NCBI RefSeq assembly: GCF_002968295.1
Contig: NZ_CP134399.1
Coordinates: 4,278,001 to 4,342,000, forward strand
DNA length: 64,000 bases
Direction of reading: 5' to 3'
From: Mycobacterium sp. ITM-2016-00317
Lineage (GTDB): Bacteria > Actinomycetota > Actinomycetes > Mycobacteriales > Mycobacteriaceae
The translations under genes and the position numbers were made by a program. Below are positions 8,262-16,432 of this stretch, piece after piece. Position 1 is the first letter of the stretch. Each line of letters opens with the position of its first letter. Below the pieces are notes generated by a model. That model saw only the letters and a list, made by a program, of their open reading frames with translations. It was not told where the DNA came from and did no database searches.

Positions 8262-9110
8262 TCACGCCGACAACTCGACTGCGGTGGCGAAGAGCGCGTC
8301 CATCATCGCGGGCGTGAGCCGGCCGGTGAACGTGTTCTGCTGGCTGGGGTGATAGCAGCCGAGCAGCGTGACCGCGCCGTGCGGGGTCTGCAGCTCGGCG
8401 GTCGCACCGTGGCCGAACTTCGGCGCGGGCGTGCCCGCCGAACCGCCTGCCCGCCGGATCATCGCCAGCGCGGCCTGCCAGGCGAACCCGCCCAGCGCCA
8501 CGATCACGCCCACGTGCGGTCCGGTCAGCCGCCACTCGGCGTCCAGCCACGGCGCGCACGTGCTGCGCTCGGCCGGCGTCGGCGCGTTGCCCGGCGGCGC
8601 GCAGCGCACCGCGGCGGCCACCCGCACGTCGTACAGTTCGAGCCCGTCGCCGCTGTCCGTGGCCGTGGGCTGGTTGGCCAGCCCGCTGCGGTACAGCGAG
8701 CCGAACAGGAAGTCGCCGGAGCGGTCCCCGGTGAACACCCGCCCCGTCCGGTTTGCGCCGTTGGCCGCCGGCGCCAGGCCGACGATCAGGATCCGGGGTC
8801 GCGCCGCACCGAACCCCGGCGCCGGCCTGCCCCAGTAGGGCTGGTCGGCGTACGACTTGCGTTTGGTCGCCGCGACGTCCTCGCGCCACTGCACCAGTCG
8901 CGGGCACGCGCGGCAGACCGAGATGCAGGCGTCCACCTGATGGAGCGTCCTGGCCGCCTCGGCCAGCGACGTCACCTGCGCCGGGGTGTCGGCCACCGCG
9001 GTCCGCCGGGTCGCCGGATCACCTGGCCACCCGTCGCCCGGGCGCACCGGAGAGGTGAACAACTCGCCGGTCCTGGGGTGCGGGAGCCGCTGGTCTGGGG
9101 GGCGCATCAT
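8262..9110 (-). CDS. udgB: Family-5 uracil-DNA glycosylase UdgB
   Basis: 282 residues. Four cysteines (66, 69, 170, 185) are placed as for the 4Fe-4S cluster of family 4/5 enzymes. Motif A is [14 protein letters not shown], with Ala-rich sequence where other UDGs have catalytic Asp/Asn, as is normal for UdgB. The [10 protein letters not shown] loop near His254 is the DNA-intercalation motif. UdgB removes uracil, hypoxanthine and other deaminated bases from double-stranded DNA. Two ATG codons at 9110 and 9107 are equally possible. It matches Rv1259. Confidence 0.93.
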   Translation of the reverse strand: MMRPPDQRLPHPRTGELFTSPVRPGDGWPGDPATRRTAVADTPAQVTSLAEAARTLHQVDACISVCRACPRLVQWREDVAATKRKSYADQPYWGRPAPGFGAARPRILIVGLAPAANGANRTGRVFTGDRSGDFLFGSLYRSGLANQPTATDSGDGLELYDVRVAAAVRCAPPGNAPTPAERSTCAPWLDAEWRLTGPHVGVIVALGGFAWQAALAMIRRAGGSAGTPAPKFGHGATAELQTPHGAVTLLGCYHPSQQNTFTGRLTPAMMDALFATAVELSA

Positions 9111-9220
9111 TCGTTACCGGAAAGCACCGTTCATCGTTATCACGAAACGCCGTTTCCCTGGCGGCGAGGTGGGCATTCTTCTATCACCATTGGTCGCTGA
9201 GCGTTTCGATTGGGGGGGCC

Positions 9221-9901
9221 ATGCGGCGGGTGAAAGTAGCGTTTTTCGGAGTCTGTGTTCTGCTCACCGGCTGCGGCAGCACGATCAGTAGCGCCGAATC
9301 CACGAGTGCGCCGCGCACGATGATCCCCCGTCCGCTGGTGGAACGCGAGCTGGGCGGCCTGCTGCTCAGCCCCGAGGAGTCCGCCGCGGCGATGGGCGTG
9401 CCCGCGATGACGGTCACCGAATCGCGCACCAGCATGGACGACAACAGCGCGATCATGGCGCCGCCGGAGTGCCTGGCCATCGACGGCGCCGCCGAGTCGG
9501 TCGTCTACTCCGCCAGCGGTTACCAGGCCGAACGGGACCAGAGCCTCAACGACGGCGGGGACTGGAAGCACTACCTCAAGCAATCGGTCGTGCTGTTCCC
9601 GTATCTGGAGAAGGCCGGCGAGTTCTTCGACGCATCGGTGTCGCAGTGGCCCGCCTGCAGCGAGTACACGCACACCCAGAGTGGCAGCCGGTGGTCGGTC
9701 GGCGAGATCGTGCACGACGACCGGACGCTGCACACCGTGGCCACCCAGCAGGAGGCCGCGCCACCGGGCTGGGGCTGCGGCCGTGCGCTGATCCACCGGA
9801 ACAACGTGATCGTCGACGTCAACACCTGCAGCGCCGCCCCGGGAGACTCGGCGGTGCGCGTCGCCGAGCAGATCGCCGCCAACGTCGACGCGCAGTGGTA
9901 G
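9221..9901 (+). CDS. Lipoprotein with PknH-like sensor domain
   Basis: 226 residues. A short signal peptide ends in the lipobox LLTGC (Cys18). The remainder matches the PknH C-terminal sensor-type domain found in many mycobacterial lipoproteins: SPEESAAAMG, PPECLAIDGAAESVVY, WPACSEYT and WGCGRALIHRNNVIVDVNTC, with four conserved cysteines able to form two disulphides. The ligand is unknown. It is followed by the tap gene after 75 bases, which has its own promoter. Confidence 0.85.
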   Translation: MRRVKVAFFGVCVLLTGCGSTISSAESTSAPRTMIPRPLVERELGGLLLSPEESAAAMGVPAMTVTESRTSMDDNSAIMAPPECLAIDGAAESVVYSASGYQAERDQSLNDGGDWKHYLKQSVVLFPYLEKAGEFFDASVSQWPACSEYTHTQSGSRWSVGEIVHDDRTLHTVATQQEAAPPGWGCGRALIHRNNVIVDVNTCSAAPGDSAVRVAEQIAANVDAQW

Positions 9902-9925
9902 AGCCGAAACCGGCCGATCTGCAAC

Positions 9926-9962
9926 AAATTCCGTGGTCCGCGGGCCGCCGCACTGCTACATT
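9926..9962 (+). promoter_or_regulatory. Candidate WhiB7-type promoter of tap
   Basis: An AT-rich block AAATT (9926-9930) stands 3 bases before a weak -35 (TGGTCC, 9934-9939), then a 17-base spacer and a -10 TACATT (9957-9962). WhiB7 acts with the housekeeping sigma factor at promoters with an AT-rich block just upstream of the -35, and tap is a known WhiB7 target in mycobacteria. The predicted transcript starts about 8 bases before the ATG. Confidence 0.45.
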
Positions 9963-9976
9963 CCCGGCGATAACCC

Positions 9977-11188
9977 ATGACGCCCACCCGAGCGCCGAGT
10001 CGACGCGGCCCGCTGTTGCTGATTCTGTTCGCCGCGTTGATGGCGGGCGCCGGCAACGGCATCTCGATCGTGGCGTTTCCGTGGCTGGTGTTGCAGCGCA
10101 ACGGTTCTGCGCTCGACGCCTCGATCGTCGCGATGGCGGGCACGCTACCTCTGCTGGCCGCGACGTTGCTGGCCGGCGCCGCCGTCGACTATCTGGGCCG
10201 GCGGCGGGTGTCGATGATCTCCGACGCGCTGTCGGCGCTGTCGGTGGCGGCGGTGCCGGTGACGGCGCTGGTGTTCGGCGCGGACGCCGTCAACGTCGCC
10301 GTACTGGCCGGCCTGGCCGCGCTCGGCGCGTTCTTCGACCCCGCCGGGATGACTGCCCGCGAGACGATGCTGCCGGAGGCCGCCGTGCGCGCCGGCTGGA
10401 CCCTCGACCGCGCCAACAGCGTGTTCGAGGCGATCTTCAACCTGGCCTACATCGTCGGGCCCGGCATCGGCGGTCTGTTGATCGCGACGCTCGGTGGCGT
10501 CGACACCATGTGGGTGACCGCGGGCGCGTTCGTGCTGTCGATCCTGGCGATCGGCGCGCTGCGACTGGAGGGCGCAGGCCGCCCGGACCCGACGGCGATG
10601 GCCGACGGGGTGTGGGCCGGCATCGTCGAGGGGCTGCGCTTCGTCTGGCACAGCAAGGTGCTGCGCACCCTGGCGTTCATCGACCTCGCCGCGACTGGGC
10701 TGTACATGCCGATGGAGAGCGTGCTGTTCCCGAAGTACTTCACCGACCGCGACGAGCCGGCCCAGCTGGGCTGGGTGCTGGTGGCGCTGAGCATCGGTGG
10801 CCTCGTGGGCGCGCTCGGGTACGCGGTGATGTCGAAGTACCTGTCGCGGCGCACGGTGATGCTGATCGCGGTGCTCACCCTCGGGGTGGCGATGACCGCG
10901 ATCGCGTTCCTGCCGCCGCTGCCGGTGATCCTGGTGCTGTGCGCGATCGTCGGGTTCGTCTACGGACCGATCGCGCCGATCTACAACTACGTGATGCAGA
11001 CCCGCGCCCCCCAACGGCTGCGCGGGCGCGTCGTCGGGGTGATGGGTTCGCTGGCCGACGCCGGCGGCCTGCACGTCACGTTTCTGGCGCTGTCGTTGCC
11101 GATGCTCGCGCTCGGTGTGGTCGCGGTGTTCCTGCCCGCGCTGCGTGACCTCGACCTGGAACCCAGACCGGACTCCGGTGCGGCCTGA
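9977..11188 (+). CDS. tap: Tap-family multidrug efflux MFS transporter
   Basis: 403 residues with about 12 hydrophobic helices. LLLILFAALMAGAGNG, DYLGRRRVSMISDALSA (the motif-A loop between helices 2 and 3), TARETMLPEAAVRAGW and VGPGIGGLLIATLGG match Tap (Rv1258c), a proton-driven exporter of tetracycline, aminoglycosides and spectinomycin in mycobacteria, and a site of intrinsic resistance. The start ATG is at 9977. It belongs to the same block as udgB and the FAD oxidase. The product is an inner-membrane protein. Confidence 0.92.
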   Translation: MTPTRAPSRRGPLLLILFAALMAGAGNGISIVAFPWLVLQRNGSALDASIVAMAGTLPLLAATLLAGAAVDYLGRRRVSMISDALSALSVAAVPVTALVFGADAVNVAVLAGLAALGAFFDPAGMTARETMLPEAAVRAGWTLDRANSVFEAIFNLAYIVGPGIGGLLIATLGGVDTMWVTAGAFVLSILAIGALRLEGAGRPDPTAMADGVWAGIVEGLRFVWHSKVLRTLAFIDLAATGLYMPMESVLFPKYFTDRDEPAQLGWVLVALSIGGLVGALGYAVMSKYLSRRTVMLIAVLTLGVAMTAIAFLPPLPVILVLCAIVGFVYGPIAPIYNYVMQTRAPQRLRGRVVGVMGSLADAGGLHVTFLALSLPMLALGVVAVFLPALRDLDLEPRPDSGAA

Positions 11189-11206
11189 TGCCGCCCGCGC
11201 CGGTCC

Positions 11207-11212
11207 TACACT
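11207..11212 (+). promoter_or_regulatory. Leaderless -10 box of the FAD oxidase gene
   Basis: TACACT ends 7 bases before the GTG at 11220, which decides that start over upstream in-frame codons. Confidence 0.45.
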
Positions 11213-11219
11213 GGCGGCT

Positions 11220-12581
11220 GTGCAACCGCTGGACAGCCTGATCGCCGAACTGCCCGAGGGCACGGTCGTCACCGATCCCGACATCGTGGCGTCCTACCGC
11301 CAGGACCGCGCCGCCGACCCGAGCGCAGGCACGCCGCTGGCGGTCGTGCGGCCCCGGCGCACCGAAGAGGTGCAGGCGGTGCTGCGCTGGGCCGCCGGCC
11401 ACCGGATCGCCGTCGTCACCCGCGGTATGGGCACCGGATTGTCCGGTGGTGCAACGGCTCTCGACGGCGGCATCGTGCTGTCGACGGAGAAGATGCGCGA
11501 CATCACCGTCGACCCGGTTACCCGCACCGCGGTCGTGCAGCCCGGCCTGCTCAATGCCGAGGTGAAGAAGGCCGTCGCCGAACACGGGCTCTGGTATCCG
11601 CCCGACCCGTCGTCGTTCGAGATCTGCAGCATCGGCGGCAACATCGCCACCAACGCAGGCGGGCTGTGCTGCGTGAAGTACGGCGTGACCACCGACTACG
11701 TGCTCGGCCTCGAAGTCGTGCTCGCCGACGGCACCGCGGTGCGCCTGGGCGGTCCGCGCCTCAAGGACGTCGCGGGACTGTCGCTGACGAAACTGTTCGT
11801 CGGCAGCGAGGGCACCCTCGGCGTCGTCACCGAAGCCACGCTGAAGCTGCTGCCCGCCCAGAGCGGCGCCTGCACCGTGGTGGCGACCTTCGATTCGGTG
11901 GAGGACGCCGCTGCTGCGGTCGTCACCATCACCGGCAAGATCCGGCCGTCGATGCTGGAGTTCATGGACTCGGTGGCCATCAACGCCGTCGAGGACAAGC
12001 TGAAGATGGGGCTGGACCGGGACGCCGCCGCGATGATGGTCGCGGCGAGCGACGACCGCGGCCCGGCCGGTGCGCAGGACGCCGAATTCATGGCCCGTAC
12101 GTTCACCGCGTACGGCGCGAAAGAGGTGTTCTCCACGTCGGACCCCGACGAGGGTGAGGCATTCGTGGTCGCGCGCCGCTTCGCGATACCGGCGGTGGAG
12201 GCCAAGGGCGCGCTGCTGCTGGAGGACGTCGGGGTGCCGCTGCCCGCGCTGGCCGAACTCGTCGGCGGCGTGGAGAAGATCGCGGGCGTGCACGACCTGA
12301 TGATCTCGGTGATCGCGCACGCCGGGGACGGCAACACCCACCCGCTGATCGTGTTCGACCCGGCCGATGCCGCCATGGCGCAGCGCGCGCAGCAGGCGTT
12401 CGGCGAGATCATGGACCTGGCGATCAGCCTGGGCGGCACGATCACCGGTGAACACGGTGTCGGCCGCCTCAAGCGTCCCTGGCTGGCCGGTCAGCTCGGC
12501 CCCGAAGCGATGCAGCTCAACCGCCGGATCAAGCAGGCGCTCGACCCCGATGGCATCCTCAACCCCGGCGCGGGGATCTGA
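11220..12581 (+). CDS. FAD-linked (S)-2-hydroxyacid oxidase/dehydrogenase, GlcD-like
   Basis: 453 residues from GTG 11220. The N-terminal half is a PCMH-type FAD-binding domain: VTRGMGTGLSGGATALDGGIVLSTE around residues 95-115 and CSIGGNIATNAGG around 136-150. The C-terminal half is the GlcD cap with the active-site signature HAGDGNTHP and the final GTITGEHGVGRLK...LDPDGILNPG. Members oxidise D-lactate, glycolate or D-2-hydroxyglutarate. It corresponds to Rv1257c. The exact substrate is not resolved. Cytoplasmic or membrane-peripheral. Confidence 0.9.
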   Translation: MQPLDSLIAELPEGTVVTDPDIVASYRQDRAADPSAGTPLAVVRPRRTEEVQAVLRWAAGHRIAVVTRGMGTGLSGGATALDGGIVLSTEKMRDITVDPVTRTAVVQPGLLNAEVKKAVAEHGLWYPPDPSSFEICSIGGNIATNAGGLCCVKYGVTTDYVLGLEVVLADGTAVRLGGPRLKDVAGLSLTKLFVGSEGTLGVVTEATLKLLPAQSGACTVVATFDSVEDAAAAVVTITGKIRPSMLEFMDSVAINAVEDKLKMGLDRDAAAMMVAASDDRGPAGAQDAEFMARTFTAYGAKEVFSTSDPDEGEAFVVARRFAIPAVEAKGALLLEDVGVPLPALAELVGGVEKIAGVHDLMISVIAHAGDGNTHPLIVFDPADAAMAQRAQQAFGEIMDLAISLGGTITGEHGVGRLKRPWLAGQLGPEAMQLNRRIKQALDPDGILNPGAGI

Positions 12582-12607
12582 GCGCTCGCTACCCGGGCGG
12601 ACAGCAT

Positions 12608-12636
12608 TTGACATTGTTCACTCGGTGTCGTACCCA
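12608..12636 (+). promoter_or_regulatory. Promoter of cyp130
   Basis: A consensus -35 TTGACA (12608-12613) is followed after 17 bases by TACCCA (12631-12636), which ends 6 bases before the ATG at 12643. This suggests a housekeeping-sigma promoter with a leaderless transcript for cyp130 and the TetR gene behind it. Confidence 0.45.
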
Positions 12637-12642
12637 TAAGAC

Positions 12643-13896
12643 ATGACCGCGATTCTGTCTCAGGACTCGCCTGCCCGGTTCGTCCCGGCCGACGCGAGCA
12701 CCTGGCGGGATCCGTGGCCGATGTACCGGGCGCTGCGCGACCGCGACCCCGTGCACCACGTCGTCCCGCCGGACCGGCCCGACAGTGCCGAACCGGGTGA
12801 CTACTACGTGCTGTCCCGGCACGCCGACATCTGGGCGGCGGCCCGTGATCATCAGACCTTCTCGTCCGCAAAGGGGCTGACCGTCAACTACGGCGAGCTC
12901 GAGCTGATCGGGCTGGCCGACAACCCGCCGATGGTCATGCAGGACCCGCCCGCGCACACCGAATTCCGCAAGCTGGTCGCGCGCGGGTTCACCCCGCGCC
13001 AGGTCGAGGCGGTCGAGCCCAAGGTCCGCGAGTACGTCGTCGCGCGGATCGAACGCCTCAAGGCCGACGGGGGCGGCGACATCGTCGCCGAGCTGTTCAA
13101 GCCGTTGCCGTCGATGGTGGTTGCGCACTATCTCGGTGTGCCGGAACAGGATCGGGGCAAGTTCGACGGCTGGACCGACGCCATCGTGGCCGCGAACACC
13201 AGCCAGGGCGGGATCGGCGGCGCACTGCACACGCTCGGCGACGCACTCGGCGAGATGATGGCCTACTTCACCGCGCTGATCGAGCGCAGGCGCGTCGAAC
13301 CCGAGGACGACACGGTGTCGCATCTGGTCGCCGCGGGAGTCGGCGCCGACGGTGACATCACCGGGGTGCTGTCGATCCTGGCGTTCACCTTCACGATGGT
13401 CACCGGCGGCAACGACACCACCACCGGCATGCTCGGGGGGTCGGTGCAACTGCTGCACCAGCGCCCCGACCAGCGCGCGCTGCTGAGCGCGAATCCGGAG
13501 CTGATCCCCGACGCCGTCGACGAGTTCCTCCGGCTGACCTCACCGGTACAGATGTTGGGCCGCACCGTGACTCGTGACGTGACGATCGGCGACGTGACGA
13601 TCCCGGCCGGGCGTCGCGCGATGTTCCTGTACGGGTCGGGAAACCGTGACGAGCGCCAGTACGGCGATGACGCAGGCGAGCTCGACGTCACGCGCAGGCC
13701 GCGCAACATCCTGACGTTCAGCCACGGTGCGCACCACTGCCTCGGCGCCGCCGCGGCGCGGATGCAGTCGCGGGTGACCCTGACCGAGCTGCTCACCCGC
13801 ATCCCGGACTTCGAGGTCGACGAGTCCGGGATCACCTGGGCCGGTGGCAGTTACGTGCGCCGTCCGCTGTCGGTGCCGTTCACGGTGGTGCGCTGA
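12643..13896 (+). CDS. cyp130: Cytochrome P450 CYP130-type
   Basis: 417 residues. The heme ligand Cys366 lies in FSHGAHHCLGAAAAR, the I-helix oxygen-activation motif is VTGGNDTTTG, and the K-helix ExxR is in DEFLRL. The protein lacks a membrane anchor, so it is a soluble bacterial class I P450 that needs a ferredoxin and reductase, neither of which is adjacent. It is syntenic with Rv1256c (CYP130), whose structure is known and which binds azoles and can act on arylamides. The stop overlaps the start of the TetR gene by one base. Confidence 0.92.
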   Translation: MTAILSQDSPARFVPADASTWRDPWPMYRALRDRDPVHHVVPPDRPDSAEPGDYYVLSRHADIWAAARDHQTFSSAKGLTVNYGELELIGLADNPPMVMQDPPAHTEFRKLVARGFTPRQVEAVEPKVREYVVARIERLKADGGGDIVAELFKPLPSMVVAHYLGVPEQDRGKFDGWTDAIVAANTSQGGIGGALHTLGDALGEMMAYFTALIERRRVEPEDDTVSHLVAAGVGADGDITGVLSILAFTFTMVTGGNDTTTGMLGGSVQLLHQRPDQRALLSANPELIPDAVDEFLRLTSPVQMLGRTVTRDVTIGDVTIPAGRRAMFLYGSGNRDERQYGDDAGELDVTRRPRNILTFSHGAHHCLGAAAARMQSRVTLTELLTRIPDFEVDESGITWAGGSYVRRPLSVPFTVVR

Positions 13897-14483
13897 TGGC
13901 CGGTGACTGGCTGGCCGCCCGCCGCACCGAGGTGGCCGCGGACCGGATCCTGGACGCAGCGGGCGAGCTGTTCGCCGCGCAACCGGCCGCCACCGTCGGC
14001 ATGCACGAGATCGCCTCGGCGGCAGGGTGTTCCCGCGCAACGCTGTACCGCTACTTCGAGAACCGCGAGGCTCTCCACACCGCCTACGTGCACCGGGAGG
14101 CCTACCGGCTGTACCGCGAGATGACCGACCACATCATGTCGTTCGCCGATCCGAGGGAGCGGCTGATCGAGGGCATGCTGGCGTCGCTGCGCAACGTGCG
14201 GCAGAGCCCGGCGCTGGCGTCGTGGTTCGCCACCGCCCAGCGCCCCATCGGCGGCGAGATGGCCGACCAGTCCGAGGTGATCAAGGCGCTCACCGAGGCT
14301 TTCGTGATCTCGCTGGGTCCCGACGAATCCCGGCTGGTCGCGCACCGGTCACGCTGGCTGGTGCGGGTGATGACGTCGCTGCTGGTGTTCCCGGGTCTGG
14401 ACGAGGACGACGAACGCAGCATGCTGGAGGAGTTCGTCGTGCCGATCGTGCTGCCGCAGGAGGCCGGTCAGGCGACCCAGTAG
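13896..14483 (+). CDS. TetR-family regulator of the cyp130 locus
   Basis: 195 residues. An N-terminal TetR helix-turn-helix occupies residues about 8-55 (ADRILDAAGELFA... GMHEIASAAGCSRATLYRYFENRE). The C-terminal ligand domain has no recognised ligand. Its ATG shares the A of the cyp130 stop codon (TGATG), so both genes are translated from one message and it probably regulates cyp130. It corresponds to Rv1255c. Its 3' end overlaps the convergent siderophore-interacting gene by 16 bases. Confidence 0.9.
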   Translation: MAGDWLAARRTEVAADRILDAAGELFAAQPAATVGMHEIASAAGCSRATLYRYFENREALHTAYVHREAYRLYREMTDHIMSFADPRERLIEGMLASLRNVRQSPALASWFATAQRPIGGEMADQSEVIKALTEAFVISLGPDESRLVAHRSRWLVRVMTSLLVFPGLDEDDERSMLEEFVVPIVLPQEAGQATQ

Positions 14484-15185
14484 GCCTGCGCCTTGATGGA
14501 CTTGCGCGGGATCTTGAAGTCCTCCCGCAGCAGCTTGACCACCGCGCGGGTGGTGCGGTTGTCGCAGCCCACCCAGCCGAAGTGGTCGGGGGCGTCGAAC
14601 GCCGCCGCCGCCACGGCCGACACCAGTGCCTCGCCGGCGTTCTTGCGGTCCACCCAGGTCACGCCGGTGCTGCGGTGCACCGGCAGTTGCTTGTCGTCGT
14701 CGTGGGCGGCTTCGAGGAAGATCTGCGCGGGCGCGTCACCGATCGCGTCGAGCAGTGAGTTGATGGCGGGCAGCGACGCGGTGTCGCCGACGATCAGGTA
14801 GCCGGCCAGGCCGAGGCTCGGGCAACGCGAAACTGCTGCCGAGCACGGTGACCTCGATCGTGTCGCCGGGCTGGGCCTGCTCGGCCCAGCGCGAGGCGAC
14901 GCCGTCGTGCAGCGCGAACTCGATGTCGACGGTGTCGTGGGCCGGATCGGGGTTGACCAGGGTGTACCCGCGCTGGTGCAGTTTGTCCCCGTCGGAGAAC
15001 CACATCCGGATCCACATCGTCGGGTGCAGTGCGCGGTCGGCCAGCAGGCCACCGGCGGCAAAGCTCAGCCTCAGGTAGTGGGGGCCGACCTGGGTGCGCC
15101 CGGTGACCGTGAGTTCGTAGTCGCCGGCCCGCAACAGCTTGAGCACCGCACCCGCGAACCCCCGCGATTTCCTGGTGTCCGTCAT
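14468..15185 (-). pseudogene. Siderophore-interacting protein (ferric-siderophore reductase), frameshifted
   Basis: Two overlapping frames together give an almost complete SIP/ViuB-like protein. Residues 1-135 from ATG 15185 carry the FAD-binding beta-barrel (LRAGDYELTVTGR, RGYTLVNPDPAHDTVDIEF, SRWAEQAQPGDTIEV). The C-terminal NAD(P)H domain (YLIVGDTASLPAINSLLDA ... GCDNRTTRAVVKLLRED, final AYWVA) continues in another frame. The break lies near 14803-14811, around GGCCTGGCCGGC; the 718 bases are one more or two fewer than needed. An intact enzyme would reduce Fe(III)-siderophores in the cytoplasm and would be about 238 residues. A good IdeR box precedes it. Confidence 0.85.
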
Positions 15186-15212
15186 GGACTTTCCACCCTC
15201 CCAGCCTGTAGG

Positions 15213-15231
15213 TCAGGTAAGCGTAACCTAA
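15213..15231 (-). promoter_or_regulatory. IdeR iron box
   Basis: Read on the minus strand the 19 bases are TTAGGTTACGCTTACCTGA, matching 16 of 19 positions of the mycobacterial IdeR consensus TTAGGTTAGGCTAACCTAA as I recall it. It lies 28 bases before the start of the siderophore-interacting gene, where Fe(II)-IdeR would repress. It also marks an independent promoter, separating this gene from the acyltransferase upstream. Confidence 0.85.
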
Positions 15232-15253
15232 CTTGGACGCGGGATGGCGCGGA

Positions 15254-16432
15254 TCAGTCCTTGACGCGGGTGAACCGGTGCAGCAGCCACGCCAGCGGGA
15301 TCGTCACCGCCATCGTGCCGAAGAACAGCAGCCACACCGATCCGGTGTAGATCGGATAGCGCACGACCTCCACCATCACCAGCTCCATCAGCACGAGATG
15401 GATCAGGAAGATCTCGTAGGAGATCTCGCCGAGGAACACCATCGGCAGGCTCGCCAGCAGCCCCGCATACCAGCCGTCGCGCTCCTCGCCGCGCGGTCCC
15501 CGCAGCGCCAGCGGTGCCACCACCAGCGTCGCGATCACCGCGTAGAACACCGTCTTGGCCAGCGCCTCACGCAACTCCGCCGGCGAGGTGGTCGGTTCGC
15601 CGGCGATCGGCGTGGAGGCGATGAGATAGCAGGCCAGCGCCAGCGGCACACACGCCAGCGCGTAGGCCCGGACCCCCAGCGGCTGCAACGCGGCCAGCAG
15701 CATGCCGCCGACGAACCACGCCAGATAGCCGGGCAACCACAGCTTGGCGCCGTCGGGCAGGAACGTCGTGTCGTGCACCAGCCACATCCAGGCCGGGGAC
15801 ACCAGCGCCAGCGCCGCGAGGCCGGCGAGCAACAGGCCGGGCCGCCACTGCCGCCGGCACAGCACCACCAGCAGCAGGTAGGCCAGCAGCGGCAGCGCGA
15901 CATAGAAGGCGACCTCGACAGCCAGGCTCCACATCTGGGTGAGGCCCTGATGCAGATACGAAAACAGGTAGTTGTCGGTGTAGATCTGGGTCAGGGTGAG
16001 ATTGCGGAACAACCCCTCCCACGTGTGCCCGGGGTTCGGCCCGGCCGTGCGGAAGTGGTAGACGAGGTAGGCCGCGACCACTGTGACGACATAGGCGGGC
16101 ATGATGCGGCGCACCCGGTGCCAGGCGTAGCGACTCACCGACGGCGCGGGCTTGCCCGCCGCGGCCGCCTTCACCCACGGGGCGAACAGCAGGAAGCCGG
16201 ACAGCACGAAGAAGATCGGCACCCCGATCTCCATCCGCGAATACACCAGGCCGACGAACCCCTGCGGGTACTTGCCGGTGGTGTACGCAGCGTGGGTGAG
16301 CACCACCAGCAGCGCGGCGACTGCACGGATCCCGGTCAGGGACGCGACCCGGCCGGTGGTGACCGATTCCAGACCGCCCGCGTCGACGTCTTCCCTCACC
16401 GACCGGCGATCCGCCCTGTCGGGCAGGGTCAC
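15254..16432 (-). CDS. Membrane acyltransferase, family 3
   Basis: 392 residues with about 10 transmembrane helices. The N-terminal IRAVAALLVVLTHAAYTTG holds the His proposed as the catalytic base of acyltransferase-3 enzymes. FFVLSGFLLFAPW, RRIMPAY and MWSLAVEVAFYVALPLL are the other family motifs. These enzymes O-acylate sugars or peptides on the outer face using acyl-CoA. It is in the Rv1254 position. The start overlaps the end of deaD by four bases, implying co-transcription with it. Substrate unknown. Confidence 0.88.
   Translation of the reverse strand: MTLPDRADRRSVREDVDAGGLESVTTGRVASLTGIRAVAALLVVLTHAAYTTGKYPQGFVGLVYSRMEIGVPIFFVLSGFLLFAPWVKAAAAGKPAPSVSRYAWHRVRRIMPAYVVTVVAAYLVYHFRTAGPNPGHTWEGLFRNLTLTQIYTDNYLFSYLHQGLTQMWSLAVEVAFYVALPLLAYLLLVVLCRRQWRPGLLLAGLAALALVSPAWMWLVHDTTFLPDGAKLWLPGYLAWFVGGMLLAALQPLGVRAYALACVPLALACYLIASTPIAGEPTTSPAELREALAKTVFYAVIATLVVAPLALRGPRGEERDGWYAGLLASLPMVFLGEISYEIFLIHLVLMELVMVEVVRYPIYTGSVWLLFFGTMAVTIPLAWLLHRFTRVKD

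Noticed and set aside
8322..8342. SOS-box-like GAAC...GTTC in the udgB region
   Set aside because: It is inside the coding sequence and misses the TCGAAC/GTTCGA outer bases expected of a mycobacterial LexA site.
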